This document shows, piece by piece, positions 1 to 6,368 of a stretch of DNA of 6,589 nucleotides. The stretch is taken from positions 1-6,589 of the forward strand of contig NZ_JAXDSS010000134.1 in assembly GCF_034090345.1 (NCBI RefSeq). The letters run 5' to 3'. The notes under the pieces are model-generated. The model searched no databases and was not told where the DNA came from. It saw only the letters and a program-made list of their open reading frames with translations. The translations under genes and the position numbers were made by a program. Every line of letters begins with the position of its first letter. Within the stretch, counting starts at the first letter, position 1. This DNA comes from Peptoniphilus sp034090345. Lineage in GTDB: Bacteria; Bacillota; Clostridia; Tissierellales; Peptoniphilaceae.

Positions 1-413
1 CAGATAAAACTAGGTATAGCAGTGAACATATTCAAAATGTCATTAGAATTAATAATAGTTATTTGAGGGAGGTTGGATATATGAATGACAAGAGTAATGG
101 AAAATATTTATATTTTTCCAGGTTATCAGGAGAGAAATTAAGAGATTCATATAAAAAAATGAATGCTGTAGAAAAGTTGAACGGAATAGCATATAGAATG
201 TTGAATGCACTAAAAACTTCTAATAAACATGCATTCATGGATACTTTGATTAAGGCGAGTATGTATGCAAACGAAGAAATAGATGATGTATTTTCAAATA
301 CTATGGAAGATGATTTGAAGTTTAAAAATGCAGGATATTCATTTATAGCGGGGATGTTAGGAAAACAAAATAATTCAAAGAACGATTCTGAAGATAATGG
401 AGGAGAAATATGA
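1..413 (+). CDS. cas8b1: Type I-B Cascade large subunit Cas8b1/Cst1, C-terminal part (5' end outside window)
   Basis: This is the 3' end of a large-subunit gene. The frame is open from base 3 (first full codon GAT) to the TGA at 411-413 with no stop, giving 136 visible residues, so the gene continues to the left and is cut by the window rather than broken. Cst1-type Cas8 proteins are usually several hundred residues long. The large subunit reads the PAM, holds the crRNA 5' end and helps recruit Cas3. The visible piece resembles the Cst1 C-terminus as I remember it: a helical stretch with NGIAYRMLNALKTSNKHAFMD and a GYSFIAGMLG-like end, then a polar Asn/Asp/Glu-rich tail. The assignment also rests on position, because cas8 directly precedes cas7-cas5-cas3 in I-B operons. 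Its TGA overlaps the cas7 ATG (ATGA at 410-413), which implies translational coupling. The region also appears to encode a separate internal product, listed as its own entry. Confidence 0.85.
   Translation, partial: DKTRYSSEHIQNVIRINNSYLREVGYMNDKSNGKYLYFSRLSGEKLRDSYKKMNAVEKLNGIAYRMLNALKTSNKHAFMDTLIKASMYANEEIDDVFSNTMEDDLKFKNAGYSFIAGMLGKQNNSKNDSEDNGGEI
65..73 (+). promoter_or_regulatory. Internal Shine-Dalgarno for the Cas11b start
   Basis: GAGGGAGGT includes GGAGGT, a six-base match to the anti-Shine-Dalgarno end of 16S rRNA, placed 7 bases before ATG 81. It is encoded by the Leu-Arg-Glu-Val codons of cas8 (TTG AGG GAG GTT). Genuine starts in the same operon have similar signals: GGAGGA before cas7, GAGGTGA before cas5, AAGGAG before cas3 and GAGGTG before cas4 and cas1. 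Confidence 0.72.
81..413 (+). CDS. cas11b: Probable internally translated small subunit Cas11b (same frame as the cas8b 3' end)
   Basis: An ATG at 81 inside the cas8 frame is preceded by GAGGGAGGT at 65-73, which contains a perfect GGAGGT at 68-73 with 7 bases between it and the ATG. This is as strong as any start signal in the operon, yet it lies within an uninterrupted coding frame. The product would be 110 residues, ending at the cas8 stop. It is predicted to be largely helical (DSYKKMNAVEKLNGIAYRMLNAL and following), with a polar tail. Independent translation of a Cas11 small subunit from the 3' end of cas8 is established for types I-B, I-C and I-D, where Cas11 forms the belly of Cascade and stabilises the R-loop. 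No separate small-subunit gene is seen between cas8 and cas3, which fits. A TTG at 63 could extend the frame by six codons, but it overlaps the Shine-Dalgarno. The use of this start is inferred from sequence only. Confidence 0.7.
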   Translation: MNDKSNGKYLYFSRLSGEKLRDSYKKMNAVEKLNGIAYRMLNALKTSNKHAFMDTLIKASMYANEEIDDVFSNTMEDDLKFKNAGYSFIAGMLGKQNNSKNDSEDNGGEI

Positions 414-1294
414 ATAATCAATTAAATCCTAAGGGATTAACTTTAACTATCATTTTTGAAGCTGAAAGTGCGAATTATGGCGAATCTGTAGGTAATGTGG
501 CTTCACTTAAAAAAGTAGCAAGAAATAAAGGCGAGCAGTTTACTTATATTTCAAGACAAGCGCTTAGATACAATATTGTAGAACAATTGTCCGAACCATT
601 AGCCGAGGTTAATGCAGAAGGAAAGGGAGACAAGAAAGTTATTCAATTTTCTAAAGATGCTACTATAGATAAATATCCAGAAATAGATTTCTTCGGCTAT
701 TTGAAAACAGAAGCCAAATCAAGTGGAAAGAAGAGGTCAGCGAAAGTTAGATTATCAAATGCAATTTCATTAGAGACATTTAAGGGAGATTTAGATTTTT
801 TAACTAATAAGGGGCTGGCAGATAGACTATCTGAAAATATGAATATTGCTCAAGCGGAAATACACAAGTCATTGTATAGATACACTATAACAGCTGATTT
901 AGACCAAATAGGCATAGATGAAGTTTATAACATTGAGATAGAAAATACTGAAAAAGCAAGAAGAGTTGGTAAGTTACTAGACACAGTTGCTTTATTATAT
1001 AGAGATATAAGAGGTAGAAGAGAAGATTTAAAACCTTTATTTGTTATAGGTGGTGTTTATGATATTAAAAATCCATTTTTCAGCAGTGTTGTAGAAGTGA
1101 ATGATGGGAAGATTGAAGTAGAGGCTATAACAGATTTACTTTATGGAAATATAAAAGACCAAACACATTGCGCAATTGTGAAAGGAAAGTTTATTAATGA
1201 AAATGAAGTCATTGAAAAGTTAAATGCTGTTAAGATGCCTGAATTTTTCTCAGCTATAAAAGAAGAGGTGAAGGATTATTATGAGAGCCATTAA
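410..1294 (+). CDS. cas7i: Cascade backbone protein Cas7 (Cst2/DevR family, type I-B)
   Basis: Cas7 is the RRM-fold backbone subunit that polymerises along the crRNA spacer in Cascade. The protein has 294 residues, the usual size for the Cst2/DevR family. It starts with a beta strand (GLTLTIIFEAES, residues 9-20) and contains family-like motifs: YISRQALRYNI (46-56), DFFGYL (93-98), the basic KRSAKVRLSNAISLE (108-122) and a C-terminal GGVYDIKNPFF (214-224). The basic segment is a likely RNA-contacting region; that is inference. The ATG at 410 has GGAGGA at 399-404, five bases upstream, and overlaps the cas8 stop by four bases. The 3' end overlaps cas5 by 14 bases. I recognise the family from these motifs and from the cas8-cas7-cas5-cas3 order. 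Confidence 0.93.
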   Translation: MNNQLNPKGLTLTIIFEAESANYGESVGNVASLKKVARNKGEQFTYISRQALRYNIVEQLSEPLAEVNAEGKGDKKVIQFSKDATIDKYPEIDFFGYLKTEAKSSGKKRSAKVRLSNAISLETFKGDLDFLTNKGLADRLSENMNIAQAEIHKSLYRYTITADLDQIGIDEVYNIEIENTEKARRVGKLLDTVALLYRDIRGRREDLKPLFVIGGVYDIKNPFFSSVVEVNDGKIEVEAITDLLYGNIKDQTHCAIVKGKFINENEVIEKLNAVKMPEFFSAIKEEVKDYYESH

Positions 1295-2075
1295 GATGGT
1301 GGCTCTTCAAGATCTGGTGAACTATAGAAAACCAATGAGTTTCCAAATTAAAGAAAGTTATCCTTTGCCACCTTATTCTACAATTATAGGAATGGTCCAT
1401 AACTTGTGTAAATATGAATCGTATATTCCAATGAAAGTAAGTGTTCAAGGGAAATATGTATCTAAGACAAATGATTTATATACAAGATATGAATTTAACA
1501 ATGGGACCAAATTTGAGAAAGGAAGACACCATATTAATGTTGATGGGTACGGTGTAGCACAAGGGATTTCTACAGTTGAACTTTTATCTCAAATGGAGCT
1601 AATTATTCATATAGTGCCGGAAGATCAAGAAAGAGTACAAGAAATTTATAGTTCTTTAAAAACTCCTTGGGAATATCCATCTTTAGGGAGAAGGGAAGAT
1701 TTATTAAATATCAAATCTGTTGAGATAGTGGATATAGTAGAGAGAGAGTTGGAACGAGAAGAATATTTAGGAGAAAATTATTACGCTTATGTGCCACTTA
1801 AGTATATACATTTCAATGGCGAAAATTACGAAGAGAGTGTATATACTTTTCTTGACAATATATTAATTGAAGATTCAGCTTTTAGTACTTTTCAGAGTGG
1901 AACTAAAATGTTGATTAATAAAGATTATTTTTTAGAAAACTATGGAAATAGTAAGAATATAAAAAATATAAGATTGTGGAATAAAGTTGAAGTTATATAT
2001 ACTTCAAAAATTATAGCGACAAGCGAAGGTAGCAAATGCGAAGATAGTACTGGACAATTTGTATTTTTAGCTTAA
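1281..2075 (+). CDS. cas5b: Cascade subunit Cas5 (Cas5t type, type I-B)
   Basis: Cas5 caps the 5' handle of the crRNA in Cascade and joins the Cas7 backbone to Cas8. The protein has 264 residues, normal for the family. The N-terminal RAMP strand continues into NYRKPMSF (14-21) and then YPLPPYSTIIGMVHNLC (27-43), the most diagnostic block of this Cas5 branch. YPSLGRREDLLNI (132-144) is the second strong motif. The ATG at 1281 is chosen because GAGGTGA lies at 1265-1271 and because the residues from Met1 (MRAIKMVALQDL) form the expected first strand; an ATG at 1296 would remove it. The start lies 14 bases inside cas7, so translation is probably coupled. Cas5 is not the crRNA processing enzyme in type I-B systems; a Cas6 is expected, and none is in this window. 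Confidence 0.93.
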   Translation: MRAIKMVALQDLVNYRKPMSFQIKESYPLPPYSTIIGMVHNLCKYESYIPMKVSVQGKYVSKTNDLYTRYEFNNGTKFEKGRHHINVDGYGVAQGISTVELLSQMELIIHIVPEDQERVQEIYSSLKTPWEYPSLGRREDLLNIKSVEIVDIVERELEREEYLGENYYAYVPLKYIHFNGENYEESVYTFLDNILIEDSAFSTFQSGTKMLINKDYFLENYGNSKNIKNIRLWNKVEVIYTSKIIATSEGSKCEDSTGQFVFLA

Positions 2076-2085
2076 GGAGTAAATT

Positions 2086-4395
2086 ATGAAAAAGCAATTT
2101 TTGGCAAAGTCTAATCCAATAGAAACAATTCAAGAGCATACGGACAATTTGTTAATACAATTAGCGAAGTTAAAGGAGATATATCCCAATATAAATGTAG
2201 ATTGGACTTTGCTTGAGATTGCATGCATTTATCATGATTTAGGTAAAATGAATAGTGCTTTTCAAAGCAGGATAAATAAAAATAGTAAATTTAAAAATAT
2301 AGATAGTGAAATTCCTCATGGAATTTTGAGCGCATGCTTTTTAGACGTTGAGGAATTAAAACAAAAATATTCTCATTACGATAATGTAAAAGAAAAAATA
2401 TGTATCTTATATTCTGCTATTTATTTTCACCATCATAGAAATACTATTAAGAAAGTAGAAAAAGAGAGTATACAAAAAGCTTGTAGCCTTTTGGAAGAAT
2501 ACAGAGATGATTTTGTATATGATAAATTTAAATTTCCACGAAAAATAGTTTTAAATAGCAATTATATACAGCTGTCTAAAATAACTGAAAAAGAAGATTT
2601 ATATCATGAATATATACTTCTAAAAGGATTGTTAAATAAAATTGACTACGCAGCTAGTGCATACATAGATTCATCACAAAGATATTTAGATGTAGATAGA
2701 AAAAATGACTTTCTTGAAATGGCACTATCAAATTTTATGAATAAATTATCTGTTAAGTTGAAGAAAATAGGTAAAGATGCTCCCGACTGGAATGAACTTC
2801 AAAGATATATGATGAATAATCAAGATAAAAATTTGGTTATAATAGCTCAAACGGGAATGGGAAAAACTGAAGCAGGACTTTGGTGGTTAGGTAATAATAA
2901 AGGGTTCTTCACATTGCCAATTAGAACAGCTATAAATGCAATATATAATCGTATAAAAGATGATTTATTGGATGGTGAAAATTTTGACGAAAAAGTAGGA
3001 GTACTACATTCTGGGACAAAGAGTATATATTTAGAGGAATTAGATAGTGGTAAAATAAATAATTTAGATGAATATTTTTCAAGCACAAAGCAACTTTCAT
3101 TACCGCTAACAATTTGTACATTGGACCAACTGTTTACTTTTGTATTTTTACATAGGAATTTTGAATCTAAGTTGGCAACGCTATCTTATTCAAAAATTAT
3201 AATTGATGAAATTCAAATGTACAGTGCTGACTTAGTTGGTTATTTAATACGTGGTTTAAAGATGATTCAAGATGTTGGTGGAAAATATGCAATACTTACA
3301 GCTACATTTCCTGGGTTTTTAAAGAAACTAATGAAAAGAGAAAGACTCAAATTTGATATGCCAGATAAAGCTTTTGTAAATGACAGAATAAGACATAGCG
3401 TATCTGTAGTAAGAGAGCAGTTATCTGCCAATGATGTTATTGAAAAATATACAGACAATAGAGTTTTGGTAATCTGCAACACTGTAAAAAAATGTCAAGA
3501 GATGTACCAAGATTTGCAAAAACTTATAGCAGAAAATGAATTAGGTATTAAATTAAATATGCTGCATGGAAAGTACATTAAAATGCATAAAGAAAAGAAG
3601 TCTAAAGAAATAATTGACTTTGGCAAACTTTTTGACGATGAAGGTAATCCAAACAAGAAGAAGGGAATATGGATAACATCTTCAATTGCGGAAGCATCAT
3701 TAGATATAGATTTTGATGTATTAATTACTGAATTATCCGAAATATCAAGTCTTTTACAAAGGTTTGGTAGGTGTTATAGAAATAGAGAATGGATAGGAGA
3801 GGGATATAACTGTTATGTATATGATGGAGGAGATAGGACTACTTCAGGTATAGGAAGTATTATTGATAGAGATTTATTTGATTTATCAAAAAAATATATT
3901 AGAGAATTTTTTGAAAATAATCCAAGTGAATTGAGAGAATTAGACAAGATGAAATTAGTTGAAGAAACTCTTTCATCAGAAAATGTTAAAGAAACAAAGT
4001 ACTATAAAGAGATTGAAAAGACAATTGAATACACAAAAAATTTGTTTCATGCAGAGTTTTCCAAAGAAGAAGCGCAAAAACTATTTAGAAATATTATGTC
4101 AGAAACTATAATGCCTAGACCAGTCTATGAAAATAATTTGAGAGATATCAATGAAATATTAAATATAATTAAATCAAACGAATATACTCAATATGATAAG
4201 TTAAGGGCAAGGGAAAAACTTATGGGATATACGTTAGATATAGAATCAAGAGCGTTGATTAACATGGACTATTGTGAGATTGAAATAAGCAAGTATCAAA
4301 AACTTAAAGTAGTGGACTGCGATTATGATTATGAATTGGGGTTTAGAAGAAAAGAAAAAGAAAAGAGCGAAAATTTATATGATAATTTCTTTTAG
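2086..4395 (+). CDS. cas3: Cas3 HD nuclease-helicase
   Basis: Cas3 is recruited by target-bound Cascade, nicks the displaced strand and degrades it 3' to 5' while unwinding with ATP. The 769-residue protein is a single HD-helicase fusion. HD nuclease, about residues 10-230: candidate metal ligands are H18, H50-D51 (YHDLGK), H78, the H115-H117 cluster and D187. Superfamily 2 helicase: Walker A QTGMGKTE (255-262, Lys260), CTLDQL (344-349), DEIQ box (374-377), TATFP (405-409), ICNT (463-466), SSIAEASLDIDFDVLI (532-547, motif V) and QRFGRCYR (558-565, motif VI). A charged C-terminal domain follows. All catalytic motifs look intact, with no frameshift. The start ATG has AAGGAG at 2074-2079, overlapping the cas5 stop, and the gap to cas5 is 10 bases. 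DEIQ in place of the more common DExH is usual for this branch, as I recall it. Confidence 0.97.
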   Translation: MKKQFLAKSNPIETIQEHTDNLLIQLAKLKEIYPNINVDWTLLEIACIYHDLGKMNSAFQSRINKNSKFKNIDSEIPHGILSACFLDVEELKQKYSHYDNVKEKICILYSAIYFHHHRNTIKKVEKESIQKACSLLEEYRDDFVYDKFKFPRKIVLNSNYIQLSKITEKEDLYHEYILLKGLLNKIDYAASAYIDSSQRYLDVDRKNDFLEMALSNFMNKLSVKLKKIGKDAPDWNELQRYMMNNQDKNLVIIAQTGMGKTEAGLWWLGNNKGFFTLPIRTAINAIYNRIKDDLLDGENFDEKVGVLHSGTKSIYLEELDSGKINNLDEYFSSTKQLSLPLTICTLDQLFTFVFLHRNFESKLATLSYSKIIIDEIQMYSADLVGYLIRGLKMIQDVGGKYAILTATFPGFLKKLMKRERLKFDMPDKAFVNDRIRHSVSVVREQLSANDVIEKYTDNRVLVICNTVKKCQEMYQDLQKLIAENELGIKLNMLHGKYIKMHKEKKSKEIIDFGKLFDDEGNPNKKKGIWITSSIAEASLDIDFDVLITELSEISSLLQRFGRCYRNREWIGEGYNCYVYDGGDRTTSGIGSIIDRDLFDLSKKYIREFFENNPSELRELDKMKLVEETLSSENVKETKYYKEIEKTIEYTKNLFHAEFSKEEAQKLFRNIMSETIMPRPVYENNLRDINEILNIIKSNEYTQYDKLRAREKLMGYTLDIESRALINMDYCEIEISKYQKLKVVDCDYDYELGFRRKEKEKSENLYDNFF

Positions 4396-4406
4396 AGGTG
4401 TTTTTA

Positions 4407-4898
4407 ATGAAAAAAGTCACGGGTTTGATGGTGTATTATTATCATGTTTGTAAAAGAAAGTTATGGTATTTTGCTCATGATTTAAATATGGAGCATAACA
4501 GTGAAATTGTTGGGATGGGGAAACTACTTGATGAAACATCGTATATTAGGGAGACGAAACATATATTGATAGATGAATCTATAAACGTAGATTTTATACA
4601 AGATTGGAAAATTGTCCATGAAGTAAAAAAATCAAAAATAGTAGAAGAAGCTTCAATTTGGCAAACAAAATACTATATGATGATTTTAAAAGATAATGGA
4701 CTAGATGTTGAGAAAGGTATTATTGATTTTCCGCTATTAAGAAGTAGGGAGATAGTAGAATTAAAAGAAGAAGATATAACATATTTGAGAGAAGTAATTG
4801 AAAAAATAAGAAGTATAATTAACTGTAAAGAAGTACCTAATTTAGTTGAGAAAAAGATATGTAAAAAATGTTCATATTATGAGTATTGCTATATATGA
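4407..4898 (+). CDS. cas4: Cas4 exonuclease of the adaptation module
   Basis: Cas4 is a RecB-family nuclease with an iron-sulphur cluster. It trims prespacer ends and secures PAM-correct, oriented spacer insertion together with Cas1-Cas2. The ATG at 4407 gives 163 residues. It is preferred over GTG 4398 because GAGGTG (4395-4400), six bases upstream, is the Shine-Dalgarno and would overlap the GTG. Four cysteines that would bind 4Fe-4S are present: C15 (HVCKRKLW) and C152, C155 and C161 (CKKCSYYEYC). The nuclease motifs are GKLLDE (38-43), D62, E72-V-K74 and QTKYY (86-90). The protein is intact and typical of short Cas4 proteins in I-B loci. It lies 11 bases after cas3 and 9 bases before cas1. 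Confidence 0.96.
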   Translation: MKKVTGLMVYYYHVCKRKLWYFAHDLNMEHNSEIVGMGKLLDETSYIRETKHILIDESINVDFIQDWKIVHEVKKSKIVEEASIWQTKYYMMILKDNGLDVEKGIIDFPLLRSREIVELKEEDITYLREVIEKIRSIINCKEVPNLVEKKICKKCSYYEYCYI

Positions 4899-4907
4899 GG
4901 TGATAAG

Positions 4908-5900
4908 ATGCAAAGCGATTACTATATTTTTCAAAATGGTGAAATAAAGAGAAAAGACAATACTATTACAATAATAACTGAAGAAAATGTAAAGAAAGAC
5001 ATACCTATTGAGGTAGTATCCAATTTATACATATTTGGAGAAGAAACTCTTAATACAAAATTTCTAACCTATGTTTCAAATTATAATATTGCAATTCACT
5101 TTTTTAATTATTATGGATTTTACTCGGGGTCATTTATACCGAGAAATAAAAATGTGAGTGGATATACATTGGTAAGGCAAGTTGAACATTTTATCAATCC
5201 GGATTGTAGGTTAAAACTTGCTCAAGAATTTATAGAAGCAGGGACATATAATATTTATAGAAATTTAAGATATTACAGACAAAGAGGAATTGATTTAGAT
5301 GATGAAATTTCTGAAATTAAGTTTTTACGTGCCAAAATAGGTGGAGTTAAAGCTGTAGAAGAGTTGATGGGAGTAGAAGGAAACATCCGTAAAAATTATT
5401 ATGGATCATGGAATAAAATTGTTAAGCAAGAAATTAATTTTGAAAAGAGAGTTAAAAGACCGCCCGATAACATGATTAATTCTTTAATATCTTTCATAAA
5501 TACATTGATATATACAAGTGTACTATCAGAAATATATAAAACACAATTGAATCCAACGGTAAGTTACTTACATGTCCCAGGAGAAAAAAGATATTCTCTT
5601 TCACTCGATATATCTGAAATTTTTAAACCTCTTATTGCAGATAGAATGATTTTTTACTTATTGAATAAAAATATTATTACAGAAAGCGACTTTGCAGAAG
5701 AATCAAATTTTTTATATTTAAAGGAAAATGCTAGATTAAAAATTGTCAAAGAGTATGACGAACGACTTAAAAAGACAATAAAACATAAAGATTTGAATAA
5801 AAGTGTATCTTATAGATATTTAATGAGATTAGAAGCTTATAAACTCATTAAACACTTTACTGGAGAAAAAGAATATAAAGGATTTAAAATATGGTGGTAA
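4908..5900 (+). CDS. cas1: Cas1 spacer integrase (type I-B)
   Basis: Cas1 catalyses the two transesterifications that insert a prespacer at the leader-repeat junction; two Cas1 dimers assemble on a Cas2 dimer. The protein is 330 residues, normal length. The N-terminal beta domain spans about residues 1-85 and ends at FYSGSFIPR. The helical catalytic domain carries E157 (MGVEGNIRKNYY), H222 (YLHVPGEKRYSL) and the acidic pair D234/E237 (LSLDISEIFKP), the expected metal-binding set. A further conserved stretch follows at PLIADR (241-246). The ATG at 4908 has GAGGTGAT at 4897-4904, overlapping the cas4 stop. The family is Cas1b as used in type I-B loci. There is no sign of truncation. Confidence 0.97.
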   Translation: MQSDYYIFQNGEIKRKDNTITIITEENVKKDIPIEVVSNLYIFGEETLNTKFLTYVSNYNIAIHFFNYYGFYSGSFIPRNKNVSGYTLVRQVEHFINPDCRLKLAQEFIEAGTYNIYRNLRYYRQRGIDLDDEISEIKFLRAKIGGVKAVEELMGVEGNIRKNYYGSWNKIVKQEINFEKRVKRPPDNMINSLISFINTLIYTSVLSEIYKTQLNPTVSYLHVPGEKRYSLSLDISEIFKPLIADRMIFYLLNKNIITESDFAEESNFLYLKENARLKIVKEYDERLKKTIKHKDLNKSVSYRYLMRLEAYKLIKHFTGEKEYKGFKIWW

Positions 5901-5901
5901 T

Positions 5902-6180
5902 ATGTATATGATTTTAGTTTATGACATTATATTAGATGAAGATGGAGCCAAAGTATCTAGGAATGTTTTTAAAACATGCAAAAAGTATCTCACACATATT
6001 CAAAAGTCTGTATTTGAAGGTGAGTTAAGTGAGTTACAATATGCTAAGTTACAGAGAGAAATTTCAAAATACGCAAGGAAAGATAGAGACTCTATAATAG
6101 TTTTTCACAGCAATAATTCAAAATGGTTAAAGAAAGATTTCTTAGGGCTTGTATACGATGCGACTTCTAACTTTATTTAG
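5902..6180 (+). CDS. cas2: Cas2 adaptation protein
   Basis: Cas2 forms the central dimer of the Cas1-Cas2 integration complex and sets the spacer length. The 92-residue protein begins with the ferredoxin-like strand MYMILVYDI, with the conserved Asp at position 8. It then has KYLTHIQKSVFEGEL (28-42), the usual Cas2 helix-strand block with the SVFEG motif. A second ATG at 5908 is possible. The first is preferred because Cas2 proteins commonly keep two residues before the ILVYDI strand. The Shine-Dalgarno is weak (GGTGG at 5893-5897, inside the last cas1 codons), and only one base separates the cas1 stop from this ATG, so translation is probably coupled to cas1. It is the last gene of the operon. 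Confidence 0.96.
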   Translation: MYMILVYDIILDEDGAKVSRNVFKTCKKYLTHIQKSVFEGELSELQYAKLQREISKYARKDRDSIIVFHSNNSKWLKKDFLGLVYDATSNFI

Positions 6181-6181
6181 T

Positions 6182-6223
6182 ATGTCGATGTGAAATTATG
6201 TTATAATAATGTTGTATCGACAT
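6182..6223. repeat. Inverted repeat flanking the -10 element
   Basis: ATGTCGAT (6182-6189) and ATCGACAT (6216-6223) are perfect 8-base inverted arms with a 26-base centre holding the extended -10. In RNA read through from cas2, G-U pairs could lengthen the stem to about 12. No T run follows, so it is not a standard terminator. A third ATCGACA copy lies at 6315-6321. It could be an operator around the array promoter, a binding site for leader factors, or an RNA hairpin after cas2. Confidence 0.6.
6199..6207 (+). promoter_or_regulatory. Extended -10 promoter element, probable pre-crRNA promoter
   Basis: TGTTATAAT reads as TG-N-TATAAT, a perfect sigma-A type -10 hexamer (6202-6207) with the upstream TG extension. 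No good TTGACA-like -35 sits 16-18 bases upstream, which an extended -10 can tolerate. Transcription would start near 6214 and reach the first repeat after about 155 bases. Such hexamers arise by chance in A+T-rich DNA, so the support is the TG extension, the position in the leader and the surrounding dyad. Confidence 0.5.
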
Positions 6224-6227
6224 TTAG

Positions 6228-6240
6228 ATTAAAACGGCTT
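6228..6240 (+). repeat. Leader direct repeat, copy 1
   Basis: ATTAAAACGGCTT is identical to the sequence at 6332-6344, 104 bases downstream. It is preceded by ATCGACA (6216-6222) with a 5-base gap. The CGGC core is unusual in such A+T-rich DNA, which argues against chance. Confidence 0.75.
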
Positions 6241-6331
6241 ATTTTAATAGATCATAATTGCAGATTGAAATTAATTTAAGCAAAAATTGAATGAATTTTT
6301 TTCTAAATTAATTCATCGACAAAATGTTGGT

Positions 6332-6344
6332 ATTAAAACGGCTT
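6332..6344 (+). repeat. Leader direct repeat, copy 2
   Basis: This is the second exact copy of ATTAAAACGGCTT. It is preceded by ATCGACA (6315-6321) with a 10-base gap and ends 24 bases before the first CRISPR repeat. Its nearness to the integration site makes it a candidate leader recognition motif for adaptation; that is inference. Confidence 0.75.
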
Positions 6345-6368
6345 GGGATGAAGCATGAAATTAGACCT

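Larger units (their letters stand above)
6181..6368 (+). promoter_or_regulatory. CRISPR leader
   Basis: This is 188 non-coding, A+T-rich bases between the cas2 stop and the first repeat. Its position and the orientation of the repeats (3' end AAAC, pointing away) show that this side is the leader, so transcription and spacer addition occur at 6369. It contains an extended -10 element, a long-range dyad and a duplicated 13-base motif, listed separately. It also holds a weak A/T hairpin (ATGAATT at 6291-6297 with AATTCAT at 6310-6316, 12-base loop). I see no classical terminator (GC stem plus T run) after cas2, so cas transcripts may run into the array. Confidence 0.85.

Noticed and set aside
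63..80. TTG at 63 as the start of a 116-residue protein
   Set aside because: It overlaps the GAGGGAGGT Shine-Dalgarno and has no binding site of its own. The frame is open to the left edge, so it is neither the cas8 start nor the best internal start.
59..421. Minus-strand open frame opposite the cas8 3' end
   Set aside because: It is a shadow of the + strand coding frame, has no family resemblance and no ribosome binding site that I can see.
1254..1448. Minus-strand frame across the cas7-cas5 junction
   Set aside because: Both strands cannot be assumed coding here. The + strand has two well-recognised Cas proteins with proper starts, and the minus frame shows no motif.
2847..3482. Several minus-strand open frames within cas3
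   Set aside because: They lie opposite conserved helicase motifs of Cas3 and give low-complexity hydrophobic translations, as expected for antisense shadows in A+T-rich genes.
6228..6247. TAAAACGGCTTATTTTA as a terminator after cas2
   Set aside because: The stem is only five A/T pairs with no GC stem and no following T run. The same CGGCTT core recurs downstream as part of a direct repeat, which explains it better.
6241..6270. Possible decayed CRISPR repeat in the leader, starting at ATTTTAATAGA
   Set aside because: An ungapped alignment with the repeat gives 17 identities of 30, mostly in TTAATAGA. In DNA this A+T-rich about 10 are expected, and over nearly 190 possible offsets such a score can occur by chance.
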